Source of the DNA: Candidatus Parcubacteria bacterium
GTDB lineage: Bacteria > Patescibacteriota > Minisyncoccia > Phycocordibacterales > UBA1006
DNA length: 17,292 nucleotides
Direction of reading: 5' to 3'
Assembly: GCA_027028225.1 (NCBI GenBank)
Contig: JALVJP010000010.1
Coordinates: 1-17,292 of the forward strand
In this document: piece after piece, positions 1 to 7,119 of the stretch
Layout: every line of letters starts with the position of its first letter
Position numbering within the stretch: position 1 is the stretch's first letter
Notes under the pieces: model-generated
Database searches by the model: none
Told to the model about the DNA's origin: nothing
What the model saw: only the letters and a program-made list of their open reading frames with translations
Position numbers and translations under genes: made by a program

Positions 1-1
1 T

Positions 2-367
2 GTAGAAGCCTATCGCGACTTACAGGAGATGATTGAGAATGGAGACCTCGATTACTTTTTCGAACGTCCAGCTATCGATAGAGAAAAGCTCGTATGGAAG
101 AAAGCGGATGCGGAGGAAACAGAACGACATCTTCGTCATCTTAAGGAACTTCTCACTAACCACGAGGGAGCATTTACTGCAGAAAAAACGAAGGAGCTCA
201 TCTGGCCCTACGCAGAGGAGCAGGGGAGGGGGAATGTTCTCTGGCCTCTCCGCTACGCACTCTCCGGAAAAGAGAAATCTCCAGACCCATTTACTCTCTT
301 AGAAATTCTTGGAAAGGAAGAATCGCTTGCGCGGATTGAAAGTGCATTGAAACATAATATAATTTGA
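2..367 (+). CDS. gltX: Glutamyl-tRNA synthetase, C-terminal part (partial)
   Basis: The gene enters from the left edge: the frame is open from base 2 and has no true start in the window. The 121 residues visible form the end of the helical anticodon-binding domain of a bacterial class I glutamyl-tRNA synthetase. The segment GRGNVLWPLRYALSGKEKSP, followed by a FTLLEILGKEESLARI-like tail, is the recognisable family ending. The enzyme charges tRNA-Glu with glutamate in the cytosol, and a tRNA-Glu(UUC) gene lies in the same window. The catalytic HIGH and KMSKS motifs are outside the window. A good promoter for the next gene is embedded in the last 30 bases of this coding region. I am confident of the family; discriminating versus non-discriminating specificity cannot be judged from this end. 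Confidence 0.93.
   Translation, partial: VEAYRDLQEMIENGDLDYFFERPAIDREKLVWKKADAEETERHLRHLKELLTNHEGAFTAEKTKELIWPYAEEQGRGNVLWPLRYALSGKEKSPDPFTLLEILGKEESLARIESALKHNII
336..363 (+). promoter_or_regulatory. Promoter for the gene at 374 (TTGAAA-16-TATAAT)
   Basis: A TTGAAA -35 (336-341) and a perfect TATAAT -10 (358-363) are separated by 16 bp. They lie inside the 3' end of gltX. The -10 ends 10 bases before the ATG at 374, so the expected start of transcription is about 370 and the leader would be only a few bases. Sequence match only. Confidence 0.6.
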
Positions 368-373
368 ACTACC

Positions 374-919
374 ATGAATAGAAAGAAAAGCATACTTATC
401 ATATTGCTCGCGGGAATAATTCTTGTTCTTCTCTTTGTTGTTATGAAGAAGGAGGAGTTCACAAGAGGAAATAGTTATCAAGTTGAGCTAAAGGATTCTA
501 CGGAGAAAAAAGTTACTTCAGATGTAAATACTAACCCTATTGAAGTAGAAAATGCTGGGATGCATGGAGCATACGGAGACCACTCTAATGAAGAGAAATT
601 TTTCTCCTCACACACCTATTCAAATCAATTAGTTTATGTGAAAGGTATCGGGGAAAAAGATGGAGTTGGTGTGATGAAGCTCGATGTTATAGACTCATCA
701 AGAATACTCCCAGATGAAAGACTTGAGGTAGAAAATAGAGATAAGGTAGTATACAACCATCAAATCACAAAAGATACAAAATTCTTCTGGAATGAAAGAT
801 TGATAACAAAAGATGATTTTATGAAACATTACGCTGAAGATTCTCATCCACTCATTGCTTCAGTAACGACTGATGAGGATGGTAGTATCGTCGAGGTGCG
901 TGTTAGTCTTGGTCTCTGA
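374..919 (+). CDS. Membrane-anchored extracytoplasmic protein, unknown function
   Basis: This is a 181-residue protein I do not recognise by name. It has a short basic N-terminus (MNRKK), one hydrophobic segment at about residues 6-24, and then a hydrophilic domain with many Glu, Lys and Asp. It has no cysteine, so it is not a lipoprotein; a non-cleaved anchor or Sec signal is likely and the rest should lie outside the membrane. The C-terminal 80 residues alternate short beta-like stretches. A segment near 135-150 (TKFFWNERLITKDDF) and the ending TTDEDGSIVEVRV resemble small beta-barrel domains of the DUF5666 kind; this is a loose impression. It follows gltX after 6 bases but has its own promoter, and a terminator follows. 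The ATG at 374 is chosen for the basic N-terminus and the promoter position. Confidence 0.82.
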   Translation: MNRKKSILIILLAGIILVLLFVVMKKEEFTRGNSYQVELKDSTEKKVTSDVNTNPIEVENAGMHGAYGDHSNEEKFFSSHTYSNQLVYVKGIGEKDGVGVMKLDVIDSSRILPDERLEVENRDKVVYNHQITKDTKFFWNERLITKDDFMKHYAEDSHPLIASVTTDEDGSIVEVRVSLGL

Positions 920-938
920 AATATATCCGTAATTGAAG

Positions 939-971
939 TAAGATAAGCTTTATGTTTAGCTTATCTTTTTT
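939..971 (+). terminator. Rho-independent terminator after the 374-919 gene
   Basis: A 10-bp perfect stem, AAGATAAGCT (940-949) with AGCTTATCTT (958-967), has an 8-base loop and is followed by a T run to 971. It separates the upstream gene from the proS promoter, whose -35 starts only 4 bases after the T run. Confidence 0.75.
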
Positions 972-974
972 CTA

Positions 975-1002
975 TTGAATTTCACCTCTCTTCGTGTATG
1001 AT
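975..1002 (+). promoter_or_regulatory. Promoter of the proS-mreB-mreC operon (TTGAAT-16-TATGAT)
   Basis: TTGAAT (975-980) and TATGAT (997-1002) are 16 bp apart. Only 7 bases separate the -10 from the ATG at 1010, so transcription should begin at or next to that A, giving a leaderless mRNA. The upstream in-frame ATGs at 998 and 1001 fall inside the -10 itself, which argues against them as starts. Confidence 0.6.
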
Positions 1003-1009
1003 GGCGAGT

Positions 1010-2275
1010 ATGAAGCAATCTCAACTCTTTACGAAGACACGAAAGGAAGCACCTCGCGATGAAGAAGCAAGAAATGCACAACTCCTCATCCGTGCTGGAT
1101 TCATCCACAAGGAAATGGCGGGGGTGTACGATTTACTTCCGCTTGGACTTCGTGTGGTGAGAAAAATAGAGAATATTATCCGTGATGAAATGGACGGGCT
1201 TGGTGCGCTTGAGATACAATCAAGCGCACTTCAAAAAAAAGAAGCGTGGGAACAATCAGGAAGATGGGATGACGAGCTTGTCGATAATTGGTTCAAAACC
1301 GAACTCAAAAGTGGACAACAGCTTGGTCTCGCGTTTACTCACGAGGAAGCAATCACCTCAATGATGAAATCATTCATTTCTTCCTATCGGGATCTTCCTA
1401 CTGCGGTGTATGATATTCGCACTATTTTTCGAAATGAGGAGCGTGCAAAATCCGGACTTATGCGGGGAAGGGAATTCAACTGGAAGGCGCTCTACTCCTT
1501 TGCTCGTTCAAAAGAGGAACACGACACGTTCTATGAGAAAGTAAAAGATGCATACCTCCGTATCTATGAGAAACTTGGACTTGGTGGCAGTACCTACCTT
1601 ACCTACGCACTCGGTGGATCGTTCTCTTCCTATTCGCACGAATTTCAAACACTCTCCGAAGTTGGGGAAGATACTATCTATATTAGTGATGAACAACATA
1701 TCGCGGTTAATGAAGAAGCACTGAACGAAGAAGTTCTCAAGGATCTCTCTCTCAGTCGCGAAGAGTTACGGGAGGCGAAAGCAGTTGAGGTTGGAAACAT
1801 TTTCTCTCTTGGGGAGAAATTCTCTCGAGCACTCAACCTTACCTTCAAGGACGAGAATGGAACTGAGCAATTTGTATATATGGGTTCGTATGGAATAGGA
1901 ATTACTCGACTTGCAGGTGTTATCGCTGAAACGATGAGTGATGAGAGAGGGCTTATATGGCCAGAATCTATCGCTCCTTTCCAGGTTCACCTTCTTGTCT
2001 TCGGGGAAAACGATACATTGAGGATTGAGGCAGAGAACCTCTACCATGATTTGAAAAATGCAGGTGTTGAGGTCCTCTATGATGATCGATTAGCACGCCC
2101 AGGTGAAAAGCTCGCGGATGCTGACTTATTTGGAATTCCTTACCGCGTAGTACTTTCAGAACGATCAAAGGAACAAGGTGGAGTAGAATTAAAAGAGAGG
2201 AAAGGTGATGAGGTAGAATACATCGCTCAAGATCGTCTTCTCGCAGAACTTCAACAACGTATCGAAACCATATGA
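1010..2275 (+). CDS. proS: Prolyl-tRNA synthetase, compact form without the editing insertion
   Basis: Class II aminoacyl-tRNA synthetase that charges tRNA-Pro. From the ATG at 1010 it has 421 residues, against about 570 for the usual bacterial enzyme. Visible landmarks are the N-terminal block MKQSQLFTKTRKEAP, AFTHEEAIT (108-116), motif 2 RNEERAKSGLMRGREF (141-156), ALGGSFSSYSHEFQ (200-213) and motif 3 MGSYGIGITR (291-300), then the anticodon-binding domain. Between the SHEFQ block and VEVGNIFSLG (259-268) only about 40 residues remain where most bacteria carry the roughly 180-residue INS (YbaK-like) domain that hydrolyses Ala-tRNA-Pro, so cis-editing should be absent. Motif 2 continues NWKALYSF where MKDAYSF is usual. 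The gene overlaps mreB by ATGA. In-frame ATGs at 998 and 1001 are alternatives, but they sit in the promoter -10. Confidence 0.96.
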   Translation: MKQSQLFTKTRKEAPRDEEARNAQLLIRAGFIHKEMAGVYDLLPLGLRVVRKIENIIRDEMDGLGALEIQSSALQKKEAWEQSGRWDDELVDNWFKTELKSGQQLGLAFTHEEAITSMMKSFISSYRDLPTAVYDIRTIFRNEERAKSGLMRGREFNWKALYSFARSKEEHDTFYEKVKDAYLRIYEKLGLGGSTYLTYALGGSFSSYSHEFQTLSEVGEDTIYISDEQHIAVNEEALNEEVLKDLSLSREELREAKAVEVGNIFSLGEKFSRALNLTFKDENGTEQFVYMGSYGIGITRLAGVIAETMSDERGLIWPESIAPFQVHLLVFGENDTLRIEAENLYHDLKNAGVEVLYDDRLARPGEKLADADLFGIPYRVVLSERSKEQGGVELKERKGDEVEYIAQDRLLAELQQRIETI

Positions 2276-3336
2276 AAAAACTCATGCAAAAAATGTATAA
2301 CCGCTTTTCCAACGATATCGGGATTGATTTAGGAACAGCGAACACGCTCGTGTATGCGAAAGGGAAGGGGATTATCGTGAACGAACCTTCTGTTGTTGCA
2401 TTGAACACAAAGTCAGGACGCATCGTTGCGGTAGGGTCCGAAGCACGAGAAATGCTCGGAAAAAACCCTGAACACATCGAAGTAATTCGCCCGCTCGTAG
2501 AAGGAGTCATTTCTGATTTTGATGTGACACAGGAGATGCTCGCATACTTCATCGGAAAAGTGGAACGACTCTCAAAGAAATTCTTCCGTCCTCGTGTCAT
2601 CGTGGGTGTTCCGTCAGGAATTACAAATGTGGAACAACGTGCGGTGTTTGATGCTGCGCACAACGCAGGAGCACGAGAAGTTTACATCGTAGAAGAGCCG
2701 ATGGCGGCTGCAGTGGGAATTGGTCTTCCAGTACGAGAAGCGATTGGGTCAATGGTGATTGACATTGGGGGAGGAACAGCCGATATTGCAGTGATTTCGC
2801 TCTCTGGAATTGTTCACTCAAAGAACTTAAAAATTGCAGGAGATCGTCTCAATAGCGACATTATTCAGTATATGCGAGAAGCTCATAATATTCTCATCGG
2901 AGAGAAAACTGCAGAAGAAGTAAAGATTCAGATAGGTGCGGTATACCACAATGAGGTGGAGTCACTCGAATCGATTGTGCGTGGACGAGATATTGTTACA
3001 GGTCTCCCTCGTCAAATTCGTATCGTGCATACAGATATTTTCCTCGCAATACGTGATTCCATTACCACGCTCGTTGAGGAGGTAAAATCAGTGCTCGAAC
3101 AGACTCCTCCAGAACTTGTGGCAGATATTATGCAGCGAGGAATTTTCCTTGTAGGAGGAGGTGCAGGTATTCGAGGGTTGAATGAACTTATCAGTGAAGA
3201 GCTTGATGGAATTCCTGTCCATGTCGCGGAAGACCCACTCCATGCGGTTGTGAGAGGAACAGAGAACATTTTTAATGATTTTGAAAATTATGAGCAAATT
3301 CTTATCCACGAAAACGATGAACAGGAACTCTCGTAA
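2272..3336 (+). CDS. mreB: Rod-shape actin homologue MreB (copy 1)
   Basis: A 354-residue bacterial actin that forms membrane-bound filaments guiding lateral cell-wall synthesis. The ATPase motifs are intact: phosphate-1 DLGTAN (19-24), phosphate-2 DIGGGTAD (164-171) and the adenosine motif around LVGGGAGIRGL (293-303). It has an N-terminal extension MKKLMQKMYNRFSND before the fold, basic and amphipathic, suited to membrane binding, and the hydrophobic patch at KKFFRPRVIVGV is also of the membrane-contact type. The start codon overlaps the proS stop (ATGA), so translation is probably coupled. The mreC-like gene follows with an overlap, the classical mreB-mreC order, but no mreD or PBP2/RodA gene follows. 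A second MreB paralog lies at 11613-12623 on the other strand. Confidence 0.96.
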   Translation: MKKLMQKMYNRFSNDIGIDLGTANTLVYAKGKGIIVNEPSVVALNTKSGRIVAVGSEAREMLGKNPEHIEVIRPLVEGVISDFDVTQEMLAYFIGKVERLSKKFFRPRVIVGVPSGITNVEQRAVFDAAHNAGAREVYIVEEPMAAAVGIGLPVREAIGSMVIDIGGGTADIAVISLSGIVHSKNLKIAGDRLNSDIIQYMREAHNILIGEKTAEEVKIQIGAVYHNEVESLESIVRGRDIVTGLPRQIRIVHTDIFLAIRDSITTLVEEVKSVLEQTPPELVADIMQRGIFLVGGGAGIRGLNELISEELDGIPVHVAEDPLHAVVRGTENIFNDFENYEQILIHENDEQELS

Positions 3337-4126
3337 AAAAGGGAGGGGGGTTTTCCTCCCTCTTATCACACTTTTTGCTGTGTTCGCTATTTTTCAATAC
3401 TCTACGGTTCCAGAAAGAGCGGCGCTCCTTCTCGAACCGCTCTATGTACGAGAGCTTACAAATACAACACTTCTCACTCGTTTTATACGAGAGAAACTCG
3501 ATACAAACACACTTACAAAAGAGGAACTTGTTCGAGCGCTTCGTTTATTGGAAGATGAGGAGAAGGAGTTTTTATTACTTCAAGATCGTGTTCGGTTTCT
3601 AGAAAATGAAATTCCTGTGGAAAAACTCAACGAGATGGATGGAACAAAAACATGGGTAATTCACAAAGCATCACATAATATGTTCCTCATTAAAGGAGGG
3701 GGAGATAAGGGTTTTCAAGAGGGTGATATTGTCCTTTCGCGACTTGGAGAAGCGATAGGGTATATCGCAGATGTATTTCCAAAAAGTTCGCGTGTATATC
3801 TCTTTTCTCAGAGCGGTTTGAAATCTGAGGGAATATTGAGTGAGTTGAACGCCACAATTCCACTTGAGGGAGATGGGCAAAACATTATAAGTCACCTTCC
3901 TCGTGATATGGAGGTGAGCGATGGGAATGCTGTTTTTCTCCAATGTTCCCCAACAACTCAAATAGGAAGCGTTACCCATATCCGCTTTGACCCACGAGAT
4001 CCTGAAAAAATCATTATCATTCAACCAACACTCGCTCCGAGTCAGATTCAAACTGTGATGGTGCTTAACGGGAGCGAAGAGCTTTGTAAGAAGAGTTTTA
4101 GCGAGAAGGAAGATGACTTGTTTTAA
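3317..4126 (+). CDS. mreC: MreC-like cell-shape protein
   Basis: A 269-residue protein with the MreC plan: a short basic cytoplasmic tail (MNRNSRKKGR), one membrane segment (about 11-28), a helical coiled-coil-like stretch (about 67-99, LVRALRLLEDEEKEFLLLQ) and a beta-rich extracytoplasmic domain (about 110-250). Family-like pieces are GGGDKGFQEGDIVL with GEAIGYIADVFP, and near the end IGSVTHIRFDPRDPEKIIII. In other bacteria MreC links MreB filaments to the wall synthases in the periplasm. Overall identity to model MreC is low; order and position after mreB carry much of the assignment. The start is uncertain: 3275 and 3290 are in-frame alternatives that would overlap mreB more. I prefer 3317 (20-base overlap) because it gives a normal short tail before the membrane segment. 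Confidence 0.83.
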   Translation: MNRNSRKKGRGVFLPLITLFAVFAIFQYSTVPERAALLLEPLYVRELTNTTLLTRFIREKLDTNTLTKEELVRALRLLEDEEKEFLLLQDRVRFLENEIPVEKLNEMDGTKTWVIHKASHNMFLIKGGGDKGFQEGDIVLSRLGEAIGYIADVFPKSSRVYLFSQSGLKSEGILSELNATIPLEGDGQNIISHLPRDMEVSDGNAVFLQCSPTTQIGSVTHIRFDPRDPEKIIIIQPTLAPSQIQTVMVLNGSEELCKKSFSEKEDDLF

Positions 4127-4154
4127 TGGTACTTCCACCTTTTCTATTTCGTGC

Positions 4155-4160
4155 TACAAT
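4155..4160 (+). promoter_or_regulatory. Candidate extended -10 upstream of glutaredoxin
   Basis: TGCTACAAT (4152-4160) is an extended -10 without a convincing -35. Transcription would begin near 4167, giving a leader of about 35 bases before the ATG at 4202. A second TACAAT lies at 4169-4174. This gene is one of the few here with a short purine stretch (AAGAGA, 4189-4194) before the start, which may act as a weak ribosome-binding site. Confidence 0.4.
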
Positions 4161-4201
4161 ACGCGCGTTACAATTTAGTAATAATTTTAAGAGATAACGA
4201 T

Positions 4202-4435
4202 ATGAAAGAAGTTACAATTTACTCAACACCTACATGTCAATTCTGTAATATGGCAAAAGCTTACCTTAACGAAAACAACATTCCTTTTACAGACTATAAT
4301 GTTGCAGAGAATGTAGAGAAGCGAATGGAAATGGTAGAACTCACAGGGCAAATGGGAGTTCCTGTAATTAAAATTGGAGATGAAGTTATCATCGGATTCA
4401 ACCAACCACGAATTGCAGAACTTCTCGGTCTATAG
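4202..4435 (+). CDS. Glutaredoxin / NrdH-like thiol oxidoreductase
   Basis: A 77-residue thioredoxin-fold protein. The dithiol active site is C12-Q-F-C15 in STPTCQFC; the cis-proline loop is GVPVI (52-56), and the ending GFNQPRIAELLG is typical of small glutaredoxins. It should reduce disulfides in the cytosol, possibly serving ribonucleotide reductase or thiol repair; the specific partner cannot be read from the sequence. A GTG at 4151 would extend the frame by 17 residues, but that extension runs through the promoter region and precedes the conserved beta strand, so ATG 4202 is chosen. It has its own promoter candidate and a terminator, so it appears monocistronic. Confidence 0.93.
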   Translation: MKEVTIYSTPTCQFCNMAKAYLNENNIPFTDYNVAENVEKRMEMVELTGQMGVPVIKIGDEVIIGFNQPRIAELLGL

Positions 4436-4451
4436 TTTTGGGTATAGAGAG

Positions 4452-4480
4452 AAATCCTCATTATGAGGATTTTTCTTTTT
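4452..4480 (+). terminator. Terminator after glutaredoxin
   Basis: A 9-bp perfect stem, AAATCCTCA (4452-4460) with TGAGGATTT (4464-4472), has a 3-base loop and is followed by TTCTTTTT. It is a clear intrinsic terminator 17 bases after the stop codon. Confidence 0.8.
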
Positions 4481-4537
4481 CTTGAGAGAGGAGTAAAATG
4501 AGAGAGATTATCCACTACATAATATACACCAGAGCTT

Positions 4538-5173
4538 ATGATGATTTATGATATTCTCTCGTCGCGTTATGCAACAAAACATTACGAGAGAGGAAAGAAA
4601 ATTCCCAATGAAGACATCCGATATGTATTGGAATCGATGAACCTCTCTGCATCAGCACTCGGTCTTCAACCGTATCGCTTCATCGTGATAGACGATGATG
4701 AAACAAAAGAGAAACTCGCTGAGTATTCTTTTCACGGCATTGATGTTGCTGATGCATCCCACCTCATTGTAATCGCTTCAATGAAAAGTGTTCCTGATGG
4801 CTACATTGAACGCTTCATTGAGCGTACAGAAAAGTTACGTGGTTTTGAGAGGGGTACTCTTCAAGAGTTGGAAGATCTGACGAAGAAGATTGTTCATAGC
4901 ATCGATAATCAATTTACATGGACGCAGAAACAGGCATACCTTGTGATGGGAGTTCTCCATATCGTTGCGCCAGAGCGTGGAATTGATATGACTCCGATGG
5001 AGGTATTTGATAGGGAAGCATACGATAGAATTCTCGGTCTTGAGGGAACGAATTATGGTTCAGTTCTTGTGGGAGTTCTTGGATATAGAAAAGAAGGTGA
5101 TTCAGATCAAAAACTTGCGAAGACAAGATTTCCGCTCTCTGAGATTGTTTCTCATTTTCCAAAAAACATTTAG
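4538..5173 (+). CDS. Nitroreductase-family flavoprotein (NfsB-like)
   Basis: A 211-residue FMN-dependent NAD(P)H oxidoreductase of the nitroreductase superfamily, a cytosolic homodimer in known members. Family signs are the N-terminal SSRYATKHY (8-16) with the FMN-phosphate Arg, SASALGLQPYRF (38-48), DASHLIVIA (72-80), the WTQKQAYL helix (128-135), RGIDMTPMEVFD (147-158) and a late GYR...KTRFP block. The whole order matches E. coli NfsB (WMAKQVYL, ALGLDAVPIEGFD). The physiological substrate is unknown; quinones, nitro compounds or flavins are possible. Two ATGs (4538, 4541) are adjacent and both follow a TATACA -10-like hexamer (4523-4528). It is followed after 9 bases by the dehydrogenase gene, so the two are probably co-transcribed. 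Confidence 0.92.
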   Translation: MMIYDILSSRYATKHYERGKKIPNEDIRYVLESMNLSASALGLQPYRFIVIDDDETKEKLAEYSFHGIDVADASHLIVIASMKSVPDGYIERFIERTEKLRGFERGTLQELEDLTKKIVHSIDNQFTWTQKQAYLVMGVLHIVAPERGIDMTPMEVFDREAYDRILGLEGTNYGSVLVGVLGYRKEGDSDQKLAKTRFPLSEIVSHFPKNI

Positions 5174-5182
5174 AATAGAGAA

Positions 5183-6154
5183 ATGGATAAAAAAGAAGTG
5201 TCGGAAAATCATATTACATTCTTTGAGGTAAAGCACGGAGAGGAAGGTTTTCCGCTCCGCGCTTTTCCAAATGCGCGGATTTATCATGATCCAGTCCAGG
5301 AAACGGAAGGAGATTTTTCCGATGTAGAGATTATTTCTGTGATGGTGCATTCCCACCTCAATAGGAAGCAACTTGATCGTTTTCCTAATTTGAAGCTCAT
5401 CACAACGAGGAGTGTTGGATACGACCACATTGATCTTCACTATGCACACGAGAGAGGAATTCCTGTGGTGAATGTCCCTGACTATGGATCGCACGTCATT
5501 GCGGAGCACGTTTTTGCCCTCCTCCTCGCATCCATTCGACGTGTACTAGAAGGGGAGACTGAAACAGAGAGTGGGGTATTTGAAGATGAAGGGCTTATGG
5601 GAATGTCCTTAAAAGGGAAGACGATTGGTGTCGTCGGAACAGGAAAAATTGGTGCTCATGTGTGTAGAATTGCCTCACATGGATTCCTTATGGATACTAT
5701 TGCATATGATGTACACCCGAACAAAGATCTCGCAGAAGAGTATCATTTTCACTATGTTGACTCTCTCGACGAACTTTACCAGCGGTCAGATATCATCACC
5801 CTCCATGTTCCTCTTTTCGATTCTACGCGCCATATGATTAATAAGGAAACAATTGGAAAGATGAAGGATGGGGTTGTTCTTATCAATACATCACGCGGAG
5901 GTCTTATTAAGACAGAGGATCTTCTCGATGCACTTCGTGCAGGGAAGTTTTCCCATGTTGCACTTGATGTGGTAGAACATGAGGATAACATCAAAGAAGC
6001 ACAGGAACTCCTCTCATTTCCAAATCTCATTATTACCCCACACATTGCTTACTATACACGAGAATCGGTAGAGAATATGTATTCTTCGGTAGTTAAATCG
6101 ATGCGAGATTTTTTTGAGGGAAGGGAACTTAAGAACCGTATTCAAGGGATATAA
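5183..6154 (+). CDS. D-isomer-specific 2-hydroxyacid dehydrogenase (D-lactate dehydrogenase-like)
   Basis: A 323-residue NAD-dependent dehydrogenase reducing a 2-keto acid to a D-2-hydroxyacid. The catalytic domain is split around a Rossmann domain. Visible are the nucleotide motif GTGKIG (152-157), an acidic residue D176 suited to binding the NAD ribose (NAD rather than NADP), catalytic R238 in NTSRGGLI, E265 in DVVEHED and H287 in TPHIAYYT. SVGYDHIDL and VPDYGSHVIAEH are typical of the D-LDH/phosphoglycerate dehydrogenase family. Pyruvate to D-lactate is the most likely reaction in a fermentative CPR cell, but substrate is inferred. It follows the nitroreductase by 9 bases; both oxidise NAD(P)H, consistent with a redox-balance operon. 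The hairpin that ends it also carries the next gene's start codon. Confidence 0.93.
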   Translation: MDKKEVSENHITFFEVKHGEEGFPLRAFPNARIYHDPVQETEGDFSDVEIISVMVHSHLNRKQLDRFPNLKLITTRSVGYDHIDLHYAHERGIPVVNVPDYGSHVIAEHVFALLLASIRRVLEGETETESGVFEDEGLMGMSLKGKTIGVVGTGKIGAHVCRIASHGFLMDTIAYDVHPNKDLAEEYHFHYVDSLDELYQRSDIITLHVPLFDSTRHMINKETIGKMKDGVVLINTSRGGLIKTEDLLDALRAGKFSHVALDVVEHEDNIKEAQELLSFPNLIITPHIAYYTRESVENMYSSVVKSMRDFFEGRELKNRIQGI

Positions 6155-6169
6155 CCTTCCTTTTTATAA

Positions 6170-6203
6170 AAAAAATGACATAATATAAACTATGTCATTT
6201 TTT
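6170..6203 (+). terminator. A-stem-T hairpin that contains the next gene's promoter -10 and start codon
   Basis: A 13-bp perfect stem, AAAAAATGACATA (6170-6182) with TATGTCATTTTTT (6191-6203), encloses an 8-base loop. It looks like a bidirectional intrinsic terminator for the dehydrogenase gene. The ATG of the next gene (6192-6194) lies in the right arm and the T run encodes its residues 3-4. A -10-like TAATAT (6181-6186) lies across the left arm and loop, 5 bases before that ATG. Confidence 0.72.
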
Positions 6204-7103
6204 CGTTTTAAAAAAGAACAATTTGTTCCGCAGGGAAAAATGAAAAAAGAGGAAGTAGACAAAGTAGTAAATGAATTTAATGAAGACTCACAAGATACGA
6301 TGTATTACTTTGAGCCGAGTGACCCGGATGCACATGAAGTAGAGAAGACCGAAGAGGATAGGAAAGTTATATTACAACTCTCCAATTTTATTACTGAGGA
6401 AATAAGAGAACTTGGAATAGAAGAAAAAGGATTTTCTGAGTATAATCTTAGTGATCTTATTCAGAGAATTCATCTCCTTGAGAGTGAAAATAAATATCAG
6501 GCGGATTTGTTTCTTGAAAATACGAGGAATATTGAAGTTTATCTTACAGGAAATAAACTTCATGATTATGCGTCACTTCTCCATGAAATGCTCCACCTTT
6601 TTTCCTCTTCAAAAGTATATATTCACCCAGAAAAATCACCAAAAGTAAAAGTAGGGTACAGTATTGGAGAGAAGATGGAAAGTTTTAACGAAGCGGTTAC
6701 AGAGAAACTTGCAAATGAACTTCTTTTGAAACATAAAAAAGAAATAAGTAACTTACTTCATGTTCAACAACGAGAGGTGGAATCTTATGTAAAAAAGAAT
6801 AGAGCATACGATAGGTTGCGAGATGCACTATCACTTATTATTGCGAGGGCTTCAAAGGAAATAGGATTAGATATTGATTTACTCTGGGAAAAGGTAAAAC
6901 GCGCGTATTTTACAGGAAACTTTTTCTTTTTACGTGAATTTCAGAGATTCTATGGAGAAGAATTCTTATGGTTTCTTATAAGATTAGACGAACTTATAGA
7001 GAAAGGAGAATTAGATGAAGAAGAAATTCCTCGTATTGTTTCATCGAAGGAGCACTTTCGAGAGTATATAAAAAGGGTAAGGAGAAAAGAAAACAGGATT
7101 TAA
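6192..7103 (+). CDS. Putative HExxH zinc metallopeptidase, uncharacterised
   Basis: A 303-residue protein I do not recognise by name. It has no signal peptide or membrane segment, so it is probably cytosolic. The N-terminal 110 residues are charged and helical. Then LLHEMLHLFSS holds a HExxH zinc motif (H131, E132, H135), followed about 30 residues later by FNEAVTEKLANELL (165-178), where E167 or E171 could be the third zinc ligand, as in gluzincins. This helix, HExxH, E spacing is what supports a peptidase call. The last 120 residues are helical, including a hydrophobic FFFLREFQRFYGEEFLWFLI stretch. The ATG at 6192 is within a terminator hairpin and is preceded by TAATAT, so its mRNA is probably leaderless. 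No substrate or partner can be deduced from neighbours. Confidence 0.82.
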   Translation: MSFFRFKKEQFVPQGKMKKEEVDKVVNEFNEDSQDTMYYFEPSDPDAHEVEKTEEDRKVILQLSNFITEEIRELGIEEKGFSEYNLSDLIQRIHLLESENKYQADLFLENTRNIEVYLTGNKLHDYASLLHEMLHLFSSSKVYIHPEKSPKVKVGYSIGEKMESFNEAVTEKLANELLLKHKKEISNLLHVQQREVESYVKKNRAYDRLRDALSLIIARASKEIGLDIDLLWEKVKRAYFTGNFFFLREFQRFYGEEFLWFLIRLDELIEKGELDEEEIPRIVSSKEHFREYIKRVRRKENRI

Positions 7104-7114
7104 AAACCCTGTTT
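7091..7114. terminator. Weak hairpin between convergent genes
   Basis: AAACAGG (7091-7097) pairs with CCTGTTT (7108-7114) around a 10-base loop that contains the stop codon of the plus-strand gene. The T-rich tail (TTTATTTAT) is interrupted, so this is a weak plus-strand terminator; on the minus strand it lies just after the HNH gene. Confidence 0.45.
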
Positions 7115-7119
7115 ATTTA

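Noticed and set aside
998..1009. In-frame ATGs at 998 and 1001 as the proS start
   Set aside because: They lie in the TATGAT -10 element, and the conserved N-terminus of the family begins at the ATG at 1010.
3275..3316. mreC start at 3275 or 3290
   Set aside because: Both are possible but give a long overlap with mreB and a less typical tail before the membrane helix; kept only as alternatives.
4151..4201. GTG start at 4151 for a 94-residue glutaredoxin
   Set aside because: The extra 17 residues run through the promoter region and precede the conserved first strand; ATG 4202 gives a normal 77-residue protein.
4508..4516. TTATCCACT as a third DnaA box
   Set aside because: One mismatch at the last base, isolated and 12 kb away from the other two; likely chance.
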